From the NCBI GenBank assembly GCA_023440865.1, contig JAEXRM010000016.1:1-44855 (forward strand): a DNA stretch of 44,855 bases. Direction: 5' to 3'. Both the position numbers and the translations under genes were made by a program. The DNA is from Bacillota bacterium. GTDB taxonomy: Bacteria > Bacillota > Clostridia > DSM-8532. This document shows positions 15,715-24,110 of the stretch, one piece after another (within the stretch, counting starts at the first letter, position 1; every line of letters starts with the position of its first letter). The notes under the pieces were generated by a model. It was not told where the DNA came from. It did not search any database and was given only the letters and a program-made list of their open reading frames with translations.

Positions 15715-17035
15715 TTGCCGCATTGCGTCCCGCATACAGGTAGCCGCCAATCAGAAACACCAGGCAGAACAGCGCGTAGAACGGTGCCAGCGGGTTTTGG
15801 AGTCCGCCCGCCAGGATGATGAGGGAGCCGACAATCGCCAGCGCCGGCGCGACCCAGCCGAAGAAACGGCTGCGGATCTCCCCCTTGGCGGCGAGACGGA
15901 ACACCTGCACGTACAGCAGGATGTAGAGCAGGTACTGCACCACGATCGAAATTTCGGAGATGTCCGAGTTCGGCAGGATGTTGAACCGCATTGTCAGGTA
16001 GTGCGCACCGTACCACAGCAGCGAGAGGCCGAGGAAGAACACGCCGGAAGCGATGGAGAGGCCGGTTTTGGGATGCGTTCCCGCGAGCGCTGTGGCGAAG
16101 GGGAACGCTTTTTCCTGCGCCAGCGCGTTGGGCGTGCGGATGCCCGCGATCACGAGTCCGTTGACGGTGCCCATGACCGAGATGAGCACGCAAGCCAGCA
16201 GGATTTTCGCGCCGAACGCGCCCAGCAGCTGCTCCGCCGCCAGGTTGACGTGCCCGTCGCCCAGCTCGAGGATGCGGTCCGGTCCGATCATCCGGCTGAT
16301 GCCGGAGAAGTAGGCCACATAGATGGCCAGGATGAACAGCGGGGAGATGATCAACGCCAGCGGCAGGTTCCGTCTGGGGTTTTTCAGCTCGCCGGAGATG
16401 GCGGTGGCGACCACCCAGCCGTCAAAGGCGAAGGCGATGGGACCGATGGCCGACAGCCAGCCGAGCGACCGGACGCCCTCGGCCAGCTGGGGCGCGGAGG
16501 CGGCCTGCGGATCGCCGAACAGCAGGCCGGCGAGGGCGATGAGGAACAGGGGCAGCAGCTTGACGACGGTGGCCACCCGCTGGAACAGGCCCGCGAAGCG
16601 TGCCGACACCAGGTTGTAGCCGGTGCAGACCAGGAGGAAGGCGGCCCCGATGGCCATCTGGCGCTCCAGCGTGCCTTCCCACCCGAACAGGATGCAGGCG
16701 TAGATGCCGACCACCCACGAGACGACCACGCCGTGCGTGGGGTAGTAGACGAGGCCGAAGAACCAGCCGAAGGCGGCGGACATGCGCCGGTTGATGAACA
16801 CGTCCGCATACGCCACGACCCCGCCCGGGCGATCCGTGCGTTTTGCCAGCTCGCTGACCGACAGGCAGCCGAACACGATCGCGAACGCCGCAAGGCAGAA
16901 CACGAGGATGCCCCTGCCGACGCTGCCGCCGGTGGCGACGAGGATGTTGTCGCTCTTGAAGAAGATGCCGGACCCGATGACGGTGCCGACGATGAGCGAG
17001 ATGACGGTGAACAGGCCGTAATGCTGACGGTTCAT
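15707..17035 (-). CDS. APC superfamily amino-acid permease
   Basis: 442 residues, about 12 membrane segments. Start at the ATG complementary to 17033-17035, with AGGGAGG four bases upstream. The first segment carries VISLIVGTVIGSGIFFKSDN, the substrate-binding GSGIF motif of LeuT-fold APC permeases; IAFAFDGWVVATAISGELKN is the TM6 unwound region with the conserved acidic residue. Overall it resembles SteT/LAT-type amino-acid exchangers of Bacillota. It lies 38 bases after the response regulator and is probably in the same operon as the sensor pair. That is unexpected if the sensor answers to sugars, and it raises the option that the system senses amino acids or glycopeptides. Confidence 0.9.
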   Translation of the reverse strand: MNRQHYGLFTVISLIVGTVIGSGIFFKSDNILVATGGSVGRGILVFCLAAFAIVFGCLSVSELAKRTDRPGGVVAYADVFINRRMSAAFGWFFGLVYYPTHGVVVSWVVGIYACILFGWEGTLERQMAIGAAFLLVCTGYNLVSARFAGLFQRVATVVKLLPLFLIALAGLLFGDPQAASAPQLAEGVRSLGWLSAIGPIAFAFDGWVVATAISGELKNPRRNLPLALIISPLFILAIYVAYFSGISRMIGPDRILELGDGHVNLAAEQLLGAFGAKILLACVLISVMGTVNGLVIAGIRTPNALAQEKAFPFATALAGTHPKTGLSIASGVFFLGLSLLWYGAHYLTMRFNILPNSDISEISIVVQYLLYILLYVQVFRLAAKGEIRSRFFGWVAPALAIVGSLIILAGGLQNPLAPFYALFCLVFLIGGYLYAGRNAATP

Positions 17036-17073
17036 GGAGCCTCCCTGGCTGCTTTTTTCCGGATGTGCCCGGA

Positions 17074-18669
17074 TCAGGTCTTTCTGTATTTGCCCGGTGT
17101 GATGCCGACCGCCTTCTTGAACACGCGGTGGAAGTACTTCTCGTCGTTGAAGCCAACCAGGCGGGCGACCTCCGCAACGGTATGTTTCCCCGTTTCCAGG
17201 TATTCCATCGCCTTGCGGAGGCGGAAGTGCGTGAGAAAATCGATGAAGCTTTCGTGGTGCTCCTCCTTGAACAGCTTGCTGAAATAGGAGGGGCTGATGT
17301 TGACGTGCTCGGCCACCATGCCTTCGCTGATGCTCGACTGGTAGTGCTGGAGGATGTACGCCATCGCCCTGCCCATCAGGGTGCCGGCCCAGGAGGTTTG
17401 CTGCGCGTGCAGCCGGTCGAAGCAGGTGTCGACCAGCTCCTCGTAGAAGGTCCAGATGCGGTGCAACGAGTCGAACGCATTGAGCTGGTGGTACAGCGTG
17501 ATCTCGCTGCCATATATCCGGTCCAGGTGGATGCCCTGCTGGTCCATGCACTTGTAGAGCAGGTAGACCATCTGGAAGTTGAGCTTCATGAGCTGCTCGG
17601 TCTTGTCGACACCCTCGCCGAGGGCGCGCTGGTACAGGCCCCGGATGATCTCGAGCACCCCGTCCCGCTTGTCCGTCTTCAGGCAGACGATCAGCTTCTG
17701 TTCCACGTCGTGCCCGATGTTGAACGTTTTTTTCACCGTGTTCTGCCCCCAGTCCGTGTACACCTGGTTGCCGCCGTGCTGCACCCGCTGCATCAGGGCG
17801 CGGCTTGCCGACTGGCAGGAGGTGTGGACCTGGGCGAGTGTTGCGACGGGACAGCCCGCCCCGATTGTCACCGTGAAGCCATACGTGCCCATGAAGGTTT
17901 CCCGAAGGTCGGAAAGAAGCCCGCGAAGCGAATCGCAGGCGGACGGATCCGTCCAGGGAAGACTCAGCAGGAAGCCCTGGCTGTTCTCCCCGGGAAAGGG
18001 GTAGGCAAGAATGGATTCACGGGCAAACGCCTGCTGGAACACATCGTGTATGGCGAAACGGTTCATCGATGCTTCGGTTTGTGTCAGATCCGCTTCCGCC
18101 GGTCCACGCGGATCGATGCTGGCCAGCATGACCAGGAACAGGCCCTCGTGAAAGCGGATGCCCATTTCGGACAGGGCTTCGGAGAGCGGTTCGGGCACGG
18201 CGCGGTTGTTAACCAGGTCCGCGACGAGGTTCCGTCTTGCGATCTCAAGGTATTTGCTTTTCTGCCGATCCGTCTTCTCGCTGTCTTCCCGCGTCGATCG
18301 CAGGTGGGCCACGCTCGCCGCTGCCGTTCGCAGGACATCCTGCAGCTGTTCCTCGTTCAGGGGCTTGAGCAGGTAGGCGAACACATGCAGCGCGATGGCC
18401 TTCTGCGCATACTCGAACGCACTGTAGCCGCTGAGGATGATGAACACGAGGTCGGGACACTCGTTCTTGATTTCCGTGATGAAGGCGATGCCGTCCATGC
18501 GGGGCATCTGGATGTCGACCAGCGCGATGTCGGGGCGATGCAGCCGTGACAGGGCAAGGGCCTCGGTTCCGTCGGCCGCCTCCAGGATCTCGTCATAGCC
18601 GAGTTGTGTGAGTTTTCGGACCAGGGATTCGCGGATCAGCGGTTCATCCTCGGCGATCAGCAGTCTCAT
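17074..18669 (-). CDS. YesN-like response regulator, receiver plus AraC HTH
   Basis: 531 residues; AAGGAGG eight or nine bases before the ATG. Residues 1-120 are a receiver domain: acidic pocket Glu7-Asp8-Glu9, phospho-acceptor Asp52 in VDIQMPRMDG, switch Ser in LSGYS and Lys in LLKPL. A middle region of about 280 residues resembles the linker of large YesN regulators. The last 100 residues are an AraC-type double HTH: ISEGMVAEHVNISPSYFSKL and VAEVARLVGFNDEKYFHRVF, ending GITPGKYRK. The start overlaps the end of the kinase gene by 26 bases. Likely target: the divergent ABC transporter operon, through the direct repeats near 20636-20734. Confidence 0.95.
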   Translation of the reverse strand: MRLLIAEDEPLIRESLVRKLTQLGYDEILEAADGTEALALSRLHRPDIALVDIQMPRMDGIAFITEIKNECPDLVFIILSGYSAFEYAQKAIALHVFAYLLKPLNEEQLQDVLRTAAASVAHLRSTREDSEKTDRQKSKYLEIARRNLVADLVNNRAVPEPLSEALSEMGIRFHEGLFLVMLASIDPRGPAEADLTQTEASMNRFAIHDVFQQAFARESILAYPFPGENSQGFLLSLPWTDPSACDSLRGLLSDLRETFMGTYGFTVTIGAGCPVATLAQVHTSCQSASRALMQRVQHGGNQVYTDWGQNTVKKTFNIGHDVEQKLIVCLKTDKRDGVLEIIRGLYQRALGEGVDKTEQLMKLNFQMVYLLYKCMDQQGIHLDRIYGSEITLYHQLNAFDSLHRIWTFYEELVDTCFDRLHAQQTSWAGTLMGRAMAYILQHYQSSISEGMVAEHVNISPSYFSKLFKEEHHESFIDFLTHFRLRKAMEYLETGKHTVAEVARLVGFNDEKYFHRVFKKAVGITPGKYRKT

Positions 18670-20503
18670 CGGGCATGCCTCCTTCCGCCGCGGTTATGGC
18701 CGGCAGCCGGATGTGGACCGTCGTGCCCTGCCCTTCCAGGCTGGAAAGGGACACGCCGTATTCTTCCCCATAATACAACCGGATGCGCGCGTTGATGTTG
18801 AAGATGCCGATGCGCTTGCGGGCGGCGCCATCCGGATTGATCCGACCGGGCCGGGCCAGGAGTTCGTTGATCGCCTCGAGCTTGTCGCCGGGTATGCCGA
18901 CGCCGTCGTCGCTGATGTAGACATTGCAGATCCCCGCGTACACCTTGGCCGTGATCGTGATGCGCCCCGGGCCAACCTTTCCGTACAGGCCGTGCAGCAG
19001 CGCGTTCTCCACGACCGGCTGCAGGGTGATGCGCAGGATGCGGCACGCGAGCACCTCCGGATCGATGTCGTAGGAGGCGGAGAACCGGCTTCCGAACTTG
19101 AAATGCTGAATCCACAGGTATTTGCGGATATGGTTCAGCTCCTCCGTGAACGGCACGATGAAGCCGCCCTTGCTCAGGCTGTAGCGGAAGATGTCGGACA
19201 GGTTCTGCACCATCCGGTGTGCGTTTTCCATGTCGTTCCGTTCGATGATGCTGTCGAGGGAGGAAAGCGTGTTGTACAGGAAATGCGGGTTGATCTTGCT
19301 CTGGAGCGATTCAAGCTCGGCCTGCTTGAGGTGGATCTCGACCTCGTACTTGTCCCGGATGGTCCGCTTCAGGCTGGACACCATGTGGTTGAAGCCTTCG
19401 CAGATGATGGAGAACTCGTCTTCCCCCTTGACCGGAACCTGGACCTCGAAGTCCCCCTGCTGCAGCTTCCGGAAGGCGAACAGCAGCCTGCGCAGCGGCG
19501 AGACGACCAGGTTGGTGAGCAGGAGGCTCAGCAGCAGCACGGAGACCAGCAGCAGCACCAGCAGGACCAGGCTGATGTGGCGGATGCGGTCAAGCTGCTG
19601 CCGGATCAGCCGGTCCGGAACCAGGGTGATGGTGCGGAACCGGGACCGTTCCGACACATGGCGGATCAGGTAGTCCCGTGTGCCTTCCAGGGTCGTCTCC
19701 TTCAAAAGGGGCTTGTCGCCTGATGTGGCCAGCACGATCCGGTGGAGCAGCGCCTCCTCGAGCGGCTGGTTGGCGTACACGACCTGGTTTGCGTCATCGA
19801 GGATCACCAGCGTTTCCCCTTCGGTGATGCGGTTGCGGGTGACCACATCGCCGAACTTGGCCAGGTCCTGGGTGATGAGGGAAATGCCGATGGGCTCGTT
19901 GTAGGACGTGTAGTCGATGACCGAACGGGTGACCGCCAGCACGGGATGGGTTTCCTCCGGGTGGTTTTTCGTGTAGCGGTTCAGATCCATGAGGTGAAGG
20001 ACCGGCTTGCCCCTTGCGGCGACCGTCTGCGCAAGCCACGGATCCCGGATGCGCAGGTCGTCGATCAGGGCGATGCCGGTGCTGTTGACGTACATCACCA
20101 GCGCATCGGCCTGGTTCACCAGGCCGATGCCGTCGCAGGACTGGTTGTTGACCAGCATGCTGCTCAGATAGAAGCTGGCTTCCCGCGAGGCCGCCCGGTA
20201 GTTCTGGTCGATCGTGCCGCTGGTGTAGGCAAGGAACGCGCTGAACTGGCTGATGTTGATGTTCAGGGCCTGCGACTGCATGTCCAGGCTTTGGATGTTG
20301 TCGTCGATGGCCTCGGCGACCTGTGCGTTCATGCTTTTGGCATAGGTGATGAAGTTTGTCTTCAACAGGTTCTCGACGGCCCGGTTCGCATACATCACGA
20401 TCAGTGAAACCGGAACCGAGATGGTGATGGCGAAAATGCAGAAGATCTTCAGAAACAGATATTTGCGGAACGGGCGGAGGATCCATTCGGAAAAGGCCTT
20501 CAT
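18644..20503 (-). CDS. YesM-like sensor histidine kinase
   Basis: 619 residues from the ATG at 20501-20503 (AGGA upstream); a start 39 bases earlier at 20542 is possible and would leave only a short leader after the promoter. Layout: TM1 about 15-37; extracellular sensor domain about 38-308 with dCache-like features; TM2 about 309-333; HAMP about 334-385; His_kinase domain with phospho-His about residue 407 in KINPHFLYN; HATPase domain with N-box QPVVENALLHG, SDDGVGIP and GIFNINARIRLYYG. This is the standard architecture of kinases sensing sugars or glycosides at the surface of Bacillota. It forms a two-component pair with the overlapping response regulator. Confidence 0.95.
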   Translation of the reverse strand: MKAFSEWILRPFRKYLFLKIFCIFAITISVPVSLIVMYANRAVENLLKTNFITYAKSMNAQVAEAIDDNIQSLDMQSQALNINISQFSAFLAYTSGTIDQNYRAASREASFYLSSMLVNNQSCDGIGLVNQADALVMYVNSTGIALIDDLRIRDPWLAQTVAARGKPVLHLMDLNRYTKNHPEETHPVLAVTRSVIDYTSYNEPIGISLITQDLAKFGDVVTRNRITEGETLVILDDANQVVYANQPLEEALLHRIVLATSGDKPLLKETTLEGTRDYLIRHVSERSRFRTITLVPDRLIRQQLDRIRHISLVLLVLLLVSVLLLSLLLTNLVVSPLRRLLFAFRKLQQGDFEVQVPVKGEDEFSIICEGFNHMVSSLKRTIRDKYEVEIHLKQAELESLQSKINPHFLYNTLSSLDSIIERNDMENAHRMVQNLSDIFRYSLSKGGFIVPFTEELNHIRKYLWIQHFKFGSRFSASYDIDPEVLACRILRITLQPVVENALLHGLYGKVGPGRITITAKVYAGICNVYISDDGVGIPGDKLEAINELLARPGRINPDGAARKRIGIFNINARIRLYYGEEYGVSLSSLEGQGTTVHIRLPAITAAEGGMPDETADRRG

Positions 20504-20580
20504 TGGCTGTCCTGTTTTCACGTCACGCACCCTTCCGGGCATCGGGCCCGTCCCGTTTCATGGCTTTTCACACGTGAACC

Positions 20581-20609
20581 AGTATATCGGGTGGGTATGG
20601 GGCCGGCAA
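20581..20609 (-). promoter_or_regulatory. Sigma-A promoter of the kinase/regulator operon
   Basis: On the minus strand TTGCCG (20609-20604) and TATACT (20586-20581) are separated by exactly 17 bases. Expected transcript start is about 20574, giving a leader of about 70 bases to the ATG at 20503. A dyad TTCAC-AC-GTGAA (20567-20578) overlaps the start point and could be an operator. Confidence 0.7.
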
Positions 20610-20635
20610 GGCGCCGCCATTCCCGAATGAAACTG

Positions 20636-20734
20636 TCCACCCTTTTCAAAGGAAATCCACCCTGCAACCCGCTTGGGAGAAAGCCTTGAAAGGCCGGGAC
20701 GAGGGCATGTGGGCAACCGGATCAAATTGTCCAC
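20636..20734. promoter_or_regulatory. Candidate response-regulator binding sites in divergent region
   Basis: TCCACCCT occurs at 20636-20643 and again at 20656-20663, a spacing of 20 bases (about two helical turns), with a third TCCAC at 20730-20734 preceded, like the first, by TG. AraC-type HTH pairs commonly bind such direct repeats. The sites lie between the kinase promoter and the binding-protein gene. For the latter only a TAGAAT (20778-20783) without a good -35 is visible, as expected of an activator-dependent promoter. Confidence 0.4.
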
Positions 20735-20811
20735 GTTTTGCGGGAACTGTGCACTACACCCGTCCGACGCCAGGGAATAGAATGAAGGCAAATCTTGCAA
20801 GGAGGGACAAC

Positions 20812-22158
20812 ATGTCAAGAAAAATCCCCGCCATGCTGCTGATGCTCTGCATGACCCTGTCCGTTGCAGCCTGTGGCACCCAGGCACCACCGGCCTCCCA
20901 GGCAACCCCGGTCTCGGAGGCCTCCTCGACCGCCACCGCATCGACCGAAGCCGGCGCCTCCGCCGAGCCGAGTCCGGCTGCGGAGCCCTTTTCGATCAGT
21001 GTGGCCGACTGGATGATCGGCACCGGCAATCCCAACAGCCAGGCGTACATGGATGCGGTCACCAAGGGGTATGCGGCCATTTATCCGCAGGCGACCATCG
21101 AATGGAACCCCATCCAGGGGGAACAGTACCATGAGCTGCTCAAAGCGCAGCTTGCCTCCGGGAACGCGCCCGACCTCTTCGCCTTCCAGAACGCGATCGT
21201 TCCCTTCGGCAAGGCGGGCTACCTGACCGATCTGTCCGACCAGCCGTGGACAAAGGACATTCTGGACAGCACCCGCGTGGACATCACCTATGAGGGCAAG
21301 ATCCTCGCCGCGCCGGTGGATGTGGCGGGCTGGGGCATCTTCTACAACAAGAAGGTCTTTGCCGATCTGGGCGTGACACCGCCCAAGACGTTCGACGAGT
21401 TCCTCGCCATCTGCGACAAGGCGAACGAGAGGAAGATCGTTCCCCTGACGGGCGGATACAGGGAATGGCAGGCCGCCGCTCCGCCATACGGGCTGCAATC
21501 TTTCCTGTATGGCGCCAATCCGCATGTCGCCGCCGACCTGTATGACGGCAAGACGCAGATCAACGGCCCCGAATTCACCGCGCTGTTCAACGCCCTCGAG
21601 ATCATGTACAAGCGCGGCGCCTATGCCAGGGACATTCTGAGCACCACCTACGAGCAGGCCCAGCAGCTCATCGGCGAAGGCAAGGCCGCGATGATCATCG
21701 ACGGACCGTGGATCTGCCCCGCCGTGGCCGACAGATACAAGACGGATCTTGGCTTCTTCGTCATGCCGGATGCCCAGGGGAATGTGACGATGACGACCTC
21801 CGTCAATTCGGAGTTCGGATTGAATGCCCAATCCAAGCTCCAGAGCAAGGGACTCGCGCTGCTGAACGTCCTCGTGAGCAAGGAAACCGTGCCGCTGCTG
21901 CTCAAGAACAGCTCCTTCTCGGGCATGAAGGGATACAGCGTCGAGCAGCTCACGACCGGCGCCCGGGAGTACAATGACGCACTGAGCCAGTATCCGGCCG
22001 GTCCGCAGTTCTCCTCCTGGCTGCCTCCCTCCACCTATGACAAGTTCACCCAGATCTGCACCAAGACGATTTCCGGCCAGCCCTTCGATCCGAAGGACCT
22101 CGAGGACATCGACACCACCTACCTCAAGGACAAGGGCCTGATCAACGTCCTCAAATAA
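20812..22158 (+). CDS. ABC transporter substrate-binding lipoprotein (family 1, sugar type)
   Basis: 448 residues; GGAGGG five bases before the ATG. Lipoprotein signal with lipobox VAAC at Cys21, followed by a Ser/Thr/Ala/Pro spacer to about residue 60. The mature domain shows the family 1 solute-binding pattern: YPQATIEWNPIQGEQYHELLKA, LASGNAPDLFAF, LAAPVDVAGWGIFYNKKVF, LGVTPPKTFDEFLAICDKA, GEGKAAMIIDGPWICP and NSEFGLNAQSK. Such proteins capture oligosaccharides outside the membrane and deliver them to the two permeases encoded next. No ATPase gene is nearby; in Bacillota a shared MsmK/UgpC-type ATPase encoded elsewhere usually serves these importers. Expression is probably controlled by the divergent two-component system. 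Confidence 0.93.
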   Translation: MSRKIPAMLLMLCMTLSVAACGTQAPPASQATPVSEASSTATASTEAGASAEPSPAAEPFSISVADWMIGTGNPNSQAYMDAVTKGYAAIYPQATIEWNPIQGEQYHELLKAQLASGNAPDLFAFQNAIVPFGKAGYLTDLSDQPWTKDILDSTRVDITYEGKILAAPVDVAGWGIFYNKKVFADLGVTPPKTFDEFLAICDKANERKIVPLTGGYREWQAAAPPYGLQSFLYGANPHVAADLYDGKTQINGPEFTALFNALEIMYKRGAYARDILSTTYEQAQQLIGEGKAAMIIDGPWICPAVADRYKTDLGFFVMPDAQGNVTMTTSVNSEFGLNAQSKLQSKGLALLNVLVSKETVPLLLKNSSFSGMKGYSVEQLTTGAREYNDALSQYPAGPQFSSWLPPSTYDKFTQICTKTISGQPFDPKDLEDIDTTYLKDKGLINVLK

Positions 22159-22184
22159 CAACAGGCGCCACAGCCGGCATCGCC

Positions 22185-22223
22185 CGAGGAACCGCTGCAT
22201 GGAGACGGTGCGGCGGTTCCTCG
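22185..22223 (+). other. Intercistronic 16-bp hairpin between binding protein and permease
   Basis: 22185-22200 pairs with 22208-22223 (14 Watson-Crick and 2 G-U pairs) around the 7-base loop GGAGACG. It begins 26 bases after the binding-protein stop. No T-tract follows. The position matches hairpins in other binding-protein operons that protect the 5' message and let the binding protein be made in excess over the permeases. Confidence 0.75.
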
Positions 22224-22264
22224 TGCGATCGGACGGAATCCTGTGGGCAAGATGGGTGTGGCTC

Positions 22265-23143
22265 ATGAGAAAAGGTTATCGGAACTACCTGACCCGACTG
22301 GTGTTTGTGCTTCCCGTGCTGCTGCTGATCGGCGTGTTCGTCTTGTATCCCTTTGTGATGAGCGTGTGCTATTCCTTCACCGACTGGGACGGCATGACGA
22401 CCGCGCGGTTCATCGGCCTGAAAAACTATGCCGACCTCTTTCAGGACAACAGCTTCCGGCATGCATTGCGGAACACGCTGTTTTTCACGGTGGCGACGGT
22501 GCTGGTCGTCAACCCGCTGGCCATGATGCTGGCTTTGGTCTTCCACTCGCGGATCCGTGGGGGAAAGATCCTGCGGACCCTGTTCTACATTCCGGTCATC
22601 ATCAGCCAGATCGTGGTGTCGAACATCTGGCTGCTCCTGCTTTCCTACAACGGCATCCTGAACCGGATCCTGACATCGGTGGGGCTGGAACGCCTGGTGG
22701 TGGACTGGCTCGGCGATTACGTGAAAGCACCGTGGGTCGTCGTGTTCCTGATCCTGTGGCAGGGGCTGGGCAACTCCGCGATCCTCTATCTGGCCGGATT
22801 GCAGGGCATCCCCGCGGACCTGTACGAGGCGGCGGCCATCGACGGCGTGAACGGCATCTCGAAATTCACCCGCATCACCTTTCCGCTGCTGATGCCCGCA
22901 GTCACCGTGGTGACCTTCCTGCAGCTGGCCAATGGGCTCAAACTGTTCGACATTCCGTTCATCATGACGGGAGGCGGCCCCGGCGACGTGACCACGACCG
23001 TTTCCATGATCATCTACAACCAGCTGTTCAAGTACAACACCGGCGGGTATGCCACAACAACCGGCATTGTCCTGCTGATGCTGACGATCGCCATCTCCCT
23101 GATCCAGATGAAGGCGACCCGGTCCAGAGAGGTGGAGCTGTGA
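22265..23143 (+). CDS. ABC sugar transporter permease, MalF/UgpA type
   Basis: 292 residues from ATG 22265. An in-frame ATG at 22199 would add 22 residues but lies inside the strong hairpin stem, so the downstream start is preferred although its ribosome site is weak. Six membrane segments; the first is LVFVLPVLLLIGVFVLYPFV. The ATPase-coupling EAA loop is YEAAAIDGVNGISKFTRITFP (EAA-x3-G form), near residues 190-210, followed by PLLMPAVTVVTFLQL. The periplasmic-type LKNYADLF and TNxGGPG-like FIMTGGGPGDVT segments are characteristic. Forms a heterodimer with the next gene. Confidence 0.93.
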   Translation: MRKGYRNYLTRLVFVLPVLLLIGVFVLYPFVMSVCYSFTDWDGMTTARFIGLKNYADLFQDNSFRHALRNTLFFTVATVLVVNPLAMMLALVFHSRIRGGKILRTLFYIPVIISQIVVSNIWLLLLSYNGILNRILTSVGLERLVVDWLGDYVKAPWVVVFLILWQGLGNSAILYLAGLQGIPADLYEAAAIDGVNGISKFTRITFPLLMPAVTVVTFLQLANGLKLFDIPFIMTGGGPGDVTTTVSMIIYNQLFKYNTGGYATTTGIVLLMLTIAISLIQMKATRSREVEL

Positions 23144-23991
23144 GGAAACATAACCGACATCCATGGTTGACCGGCCTGTTCACCGGATTCATGTTCCTGT
23201 GTGCCATCGTGTTCCTGAGTCCTTTTGTCATGCTGTTCCTGACATCCTTCAAGACGGAGGCGCAAGTCTTCGATCCCTTCATCCTGCCCGATTTCACCCA
23301 TCTCCACAATTATGCGCTCGTGTTCGCGTCCCCGAGCTTCTACACCTCCATGCGCAACACCCTGGTGATCAGCGTGGTCACGATGGCGCTGGCCATCCTG
23401 TTCTCCTCCATGGCGGGGTACATGGTGTCGCGCGGGAAGGAACGGATCTTCAAGGCAGCCTATCTGGTGTTCGTGCTGACCCTGATCATACCCGGCCAGT
23501 CGAACATGATCGTGCTGTACAAGCTCGGCAGCCTGCTGCACCTGATCAACACGGTGCCGTACCTGATCGTGCTGTACCTTGCGGGAAATGTGGCCTATTC
23601 CTCCCTGATCTACGCCGCCTTCACCAAGACCATCCCCGCCGCGCTGGAGGAGTCTGCGTACATGGACGGATGCGGCCATTTCACCACCTTTTTCCGCATC
23701 ATCTTCCCCCTGCTCGCGCCGGCGACCGGTACGGTCATCGTCACGGAGATCTTCTGGTATTGGAACGACTTCCAGGGGCCGCTCATCTACCTGAACGGGA
23801 AGACGTCGACCCTGATGATGGAGATCTACCGGTTCCGTTCCATCGTCGCCTCGGCCATGCCGGCCGTCATCACGCAATGGGGGCCGGTTTCCGCGATCTG
23901 CTTTGTCGCCACGCTACCCATCGTGCTGTTCTTCATCCTCACGCAGAAGCATCTGATCCGGGGCCTGGTCGTGGGTGCCGTCAAGGGATGA
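23140..23991 (+). CDS. ABC sugar transporter permease, MalG/UgpE type
   Basis: 283 residues, starting with GTG at 23140 that overlaps the previous stop (GTGA), preceded by GAGGTGGAG. Six membrane segments (FTGFMFLCAIVFLSPFVMLF first). A SFKTEAQVF segment follows TM1. EAA loop LEESAYMDGCGHFTTFFRII at about residues 165-185, then FPLLAPATGTVIVTEIFWYW with the conserved NDF after it. Partner of the upstream permease in a sugar importer lacking a local ATPase gene. Confidence 0.93.
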   Translation: MRKHNRHPWLTGLFTGFMFLCAIVFLSPFVMLFLTSFKTEAQVFDPFILPDFTHLHNYALVFASPSFYTSMRNTLVISVVTMALAILFSSMAGYMVSRGKERIFKAAYLVFVLTLIIPGQSNMIVLYKLGSLLHLINTVPYLIVLYLAGNVAYSSLIYAAFTKTIPAALEESAYMDGCGHFTTFFRIIFPLLAPATGTVIVTEIFWYWNDFQGPLIYLNGKTSTLMMEIYRFRSIVASAMPAVITQWGPVSAICFVATLPIVLFFILTQKHLIRGLVVGAVKG

Positions 23992-24110
23992 CGATGTCCG
24001 CACGATCCGACGCAGGCATGCCGCGGAAGCCTGTGACCACCCGGACTGGAAAGTGCATGCCGTGATCGTCCGAACGCCCAAAGAGTCCAACACAAGGAAG
24101 GGACCTGCCA

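Noticed and set aside
15797..18549. Long plus-strand open frames opposite the permease and response regulator genes
   Set aside because: Compositionally biased (Asp/Arg/Gln/Gly) translations with no motif; the minus strand encodes complete APC and YesN proteins.
22199..22264. Extended N-terminus of the first sugar permease
   Set aside because: The ATG at 22199 lies within a 16-bp hairpin stem and the added residues are not typical of MalF-type permeases.
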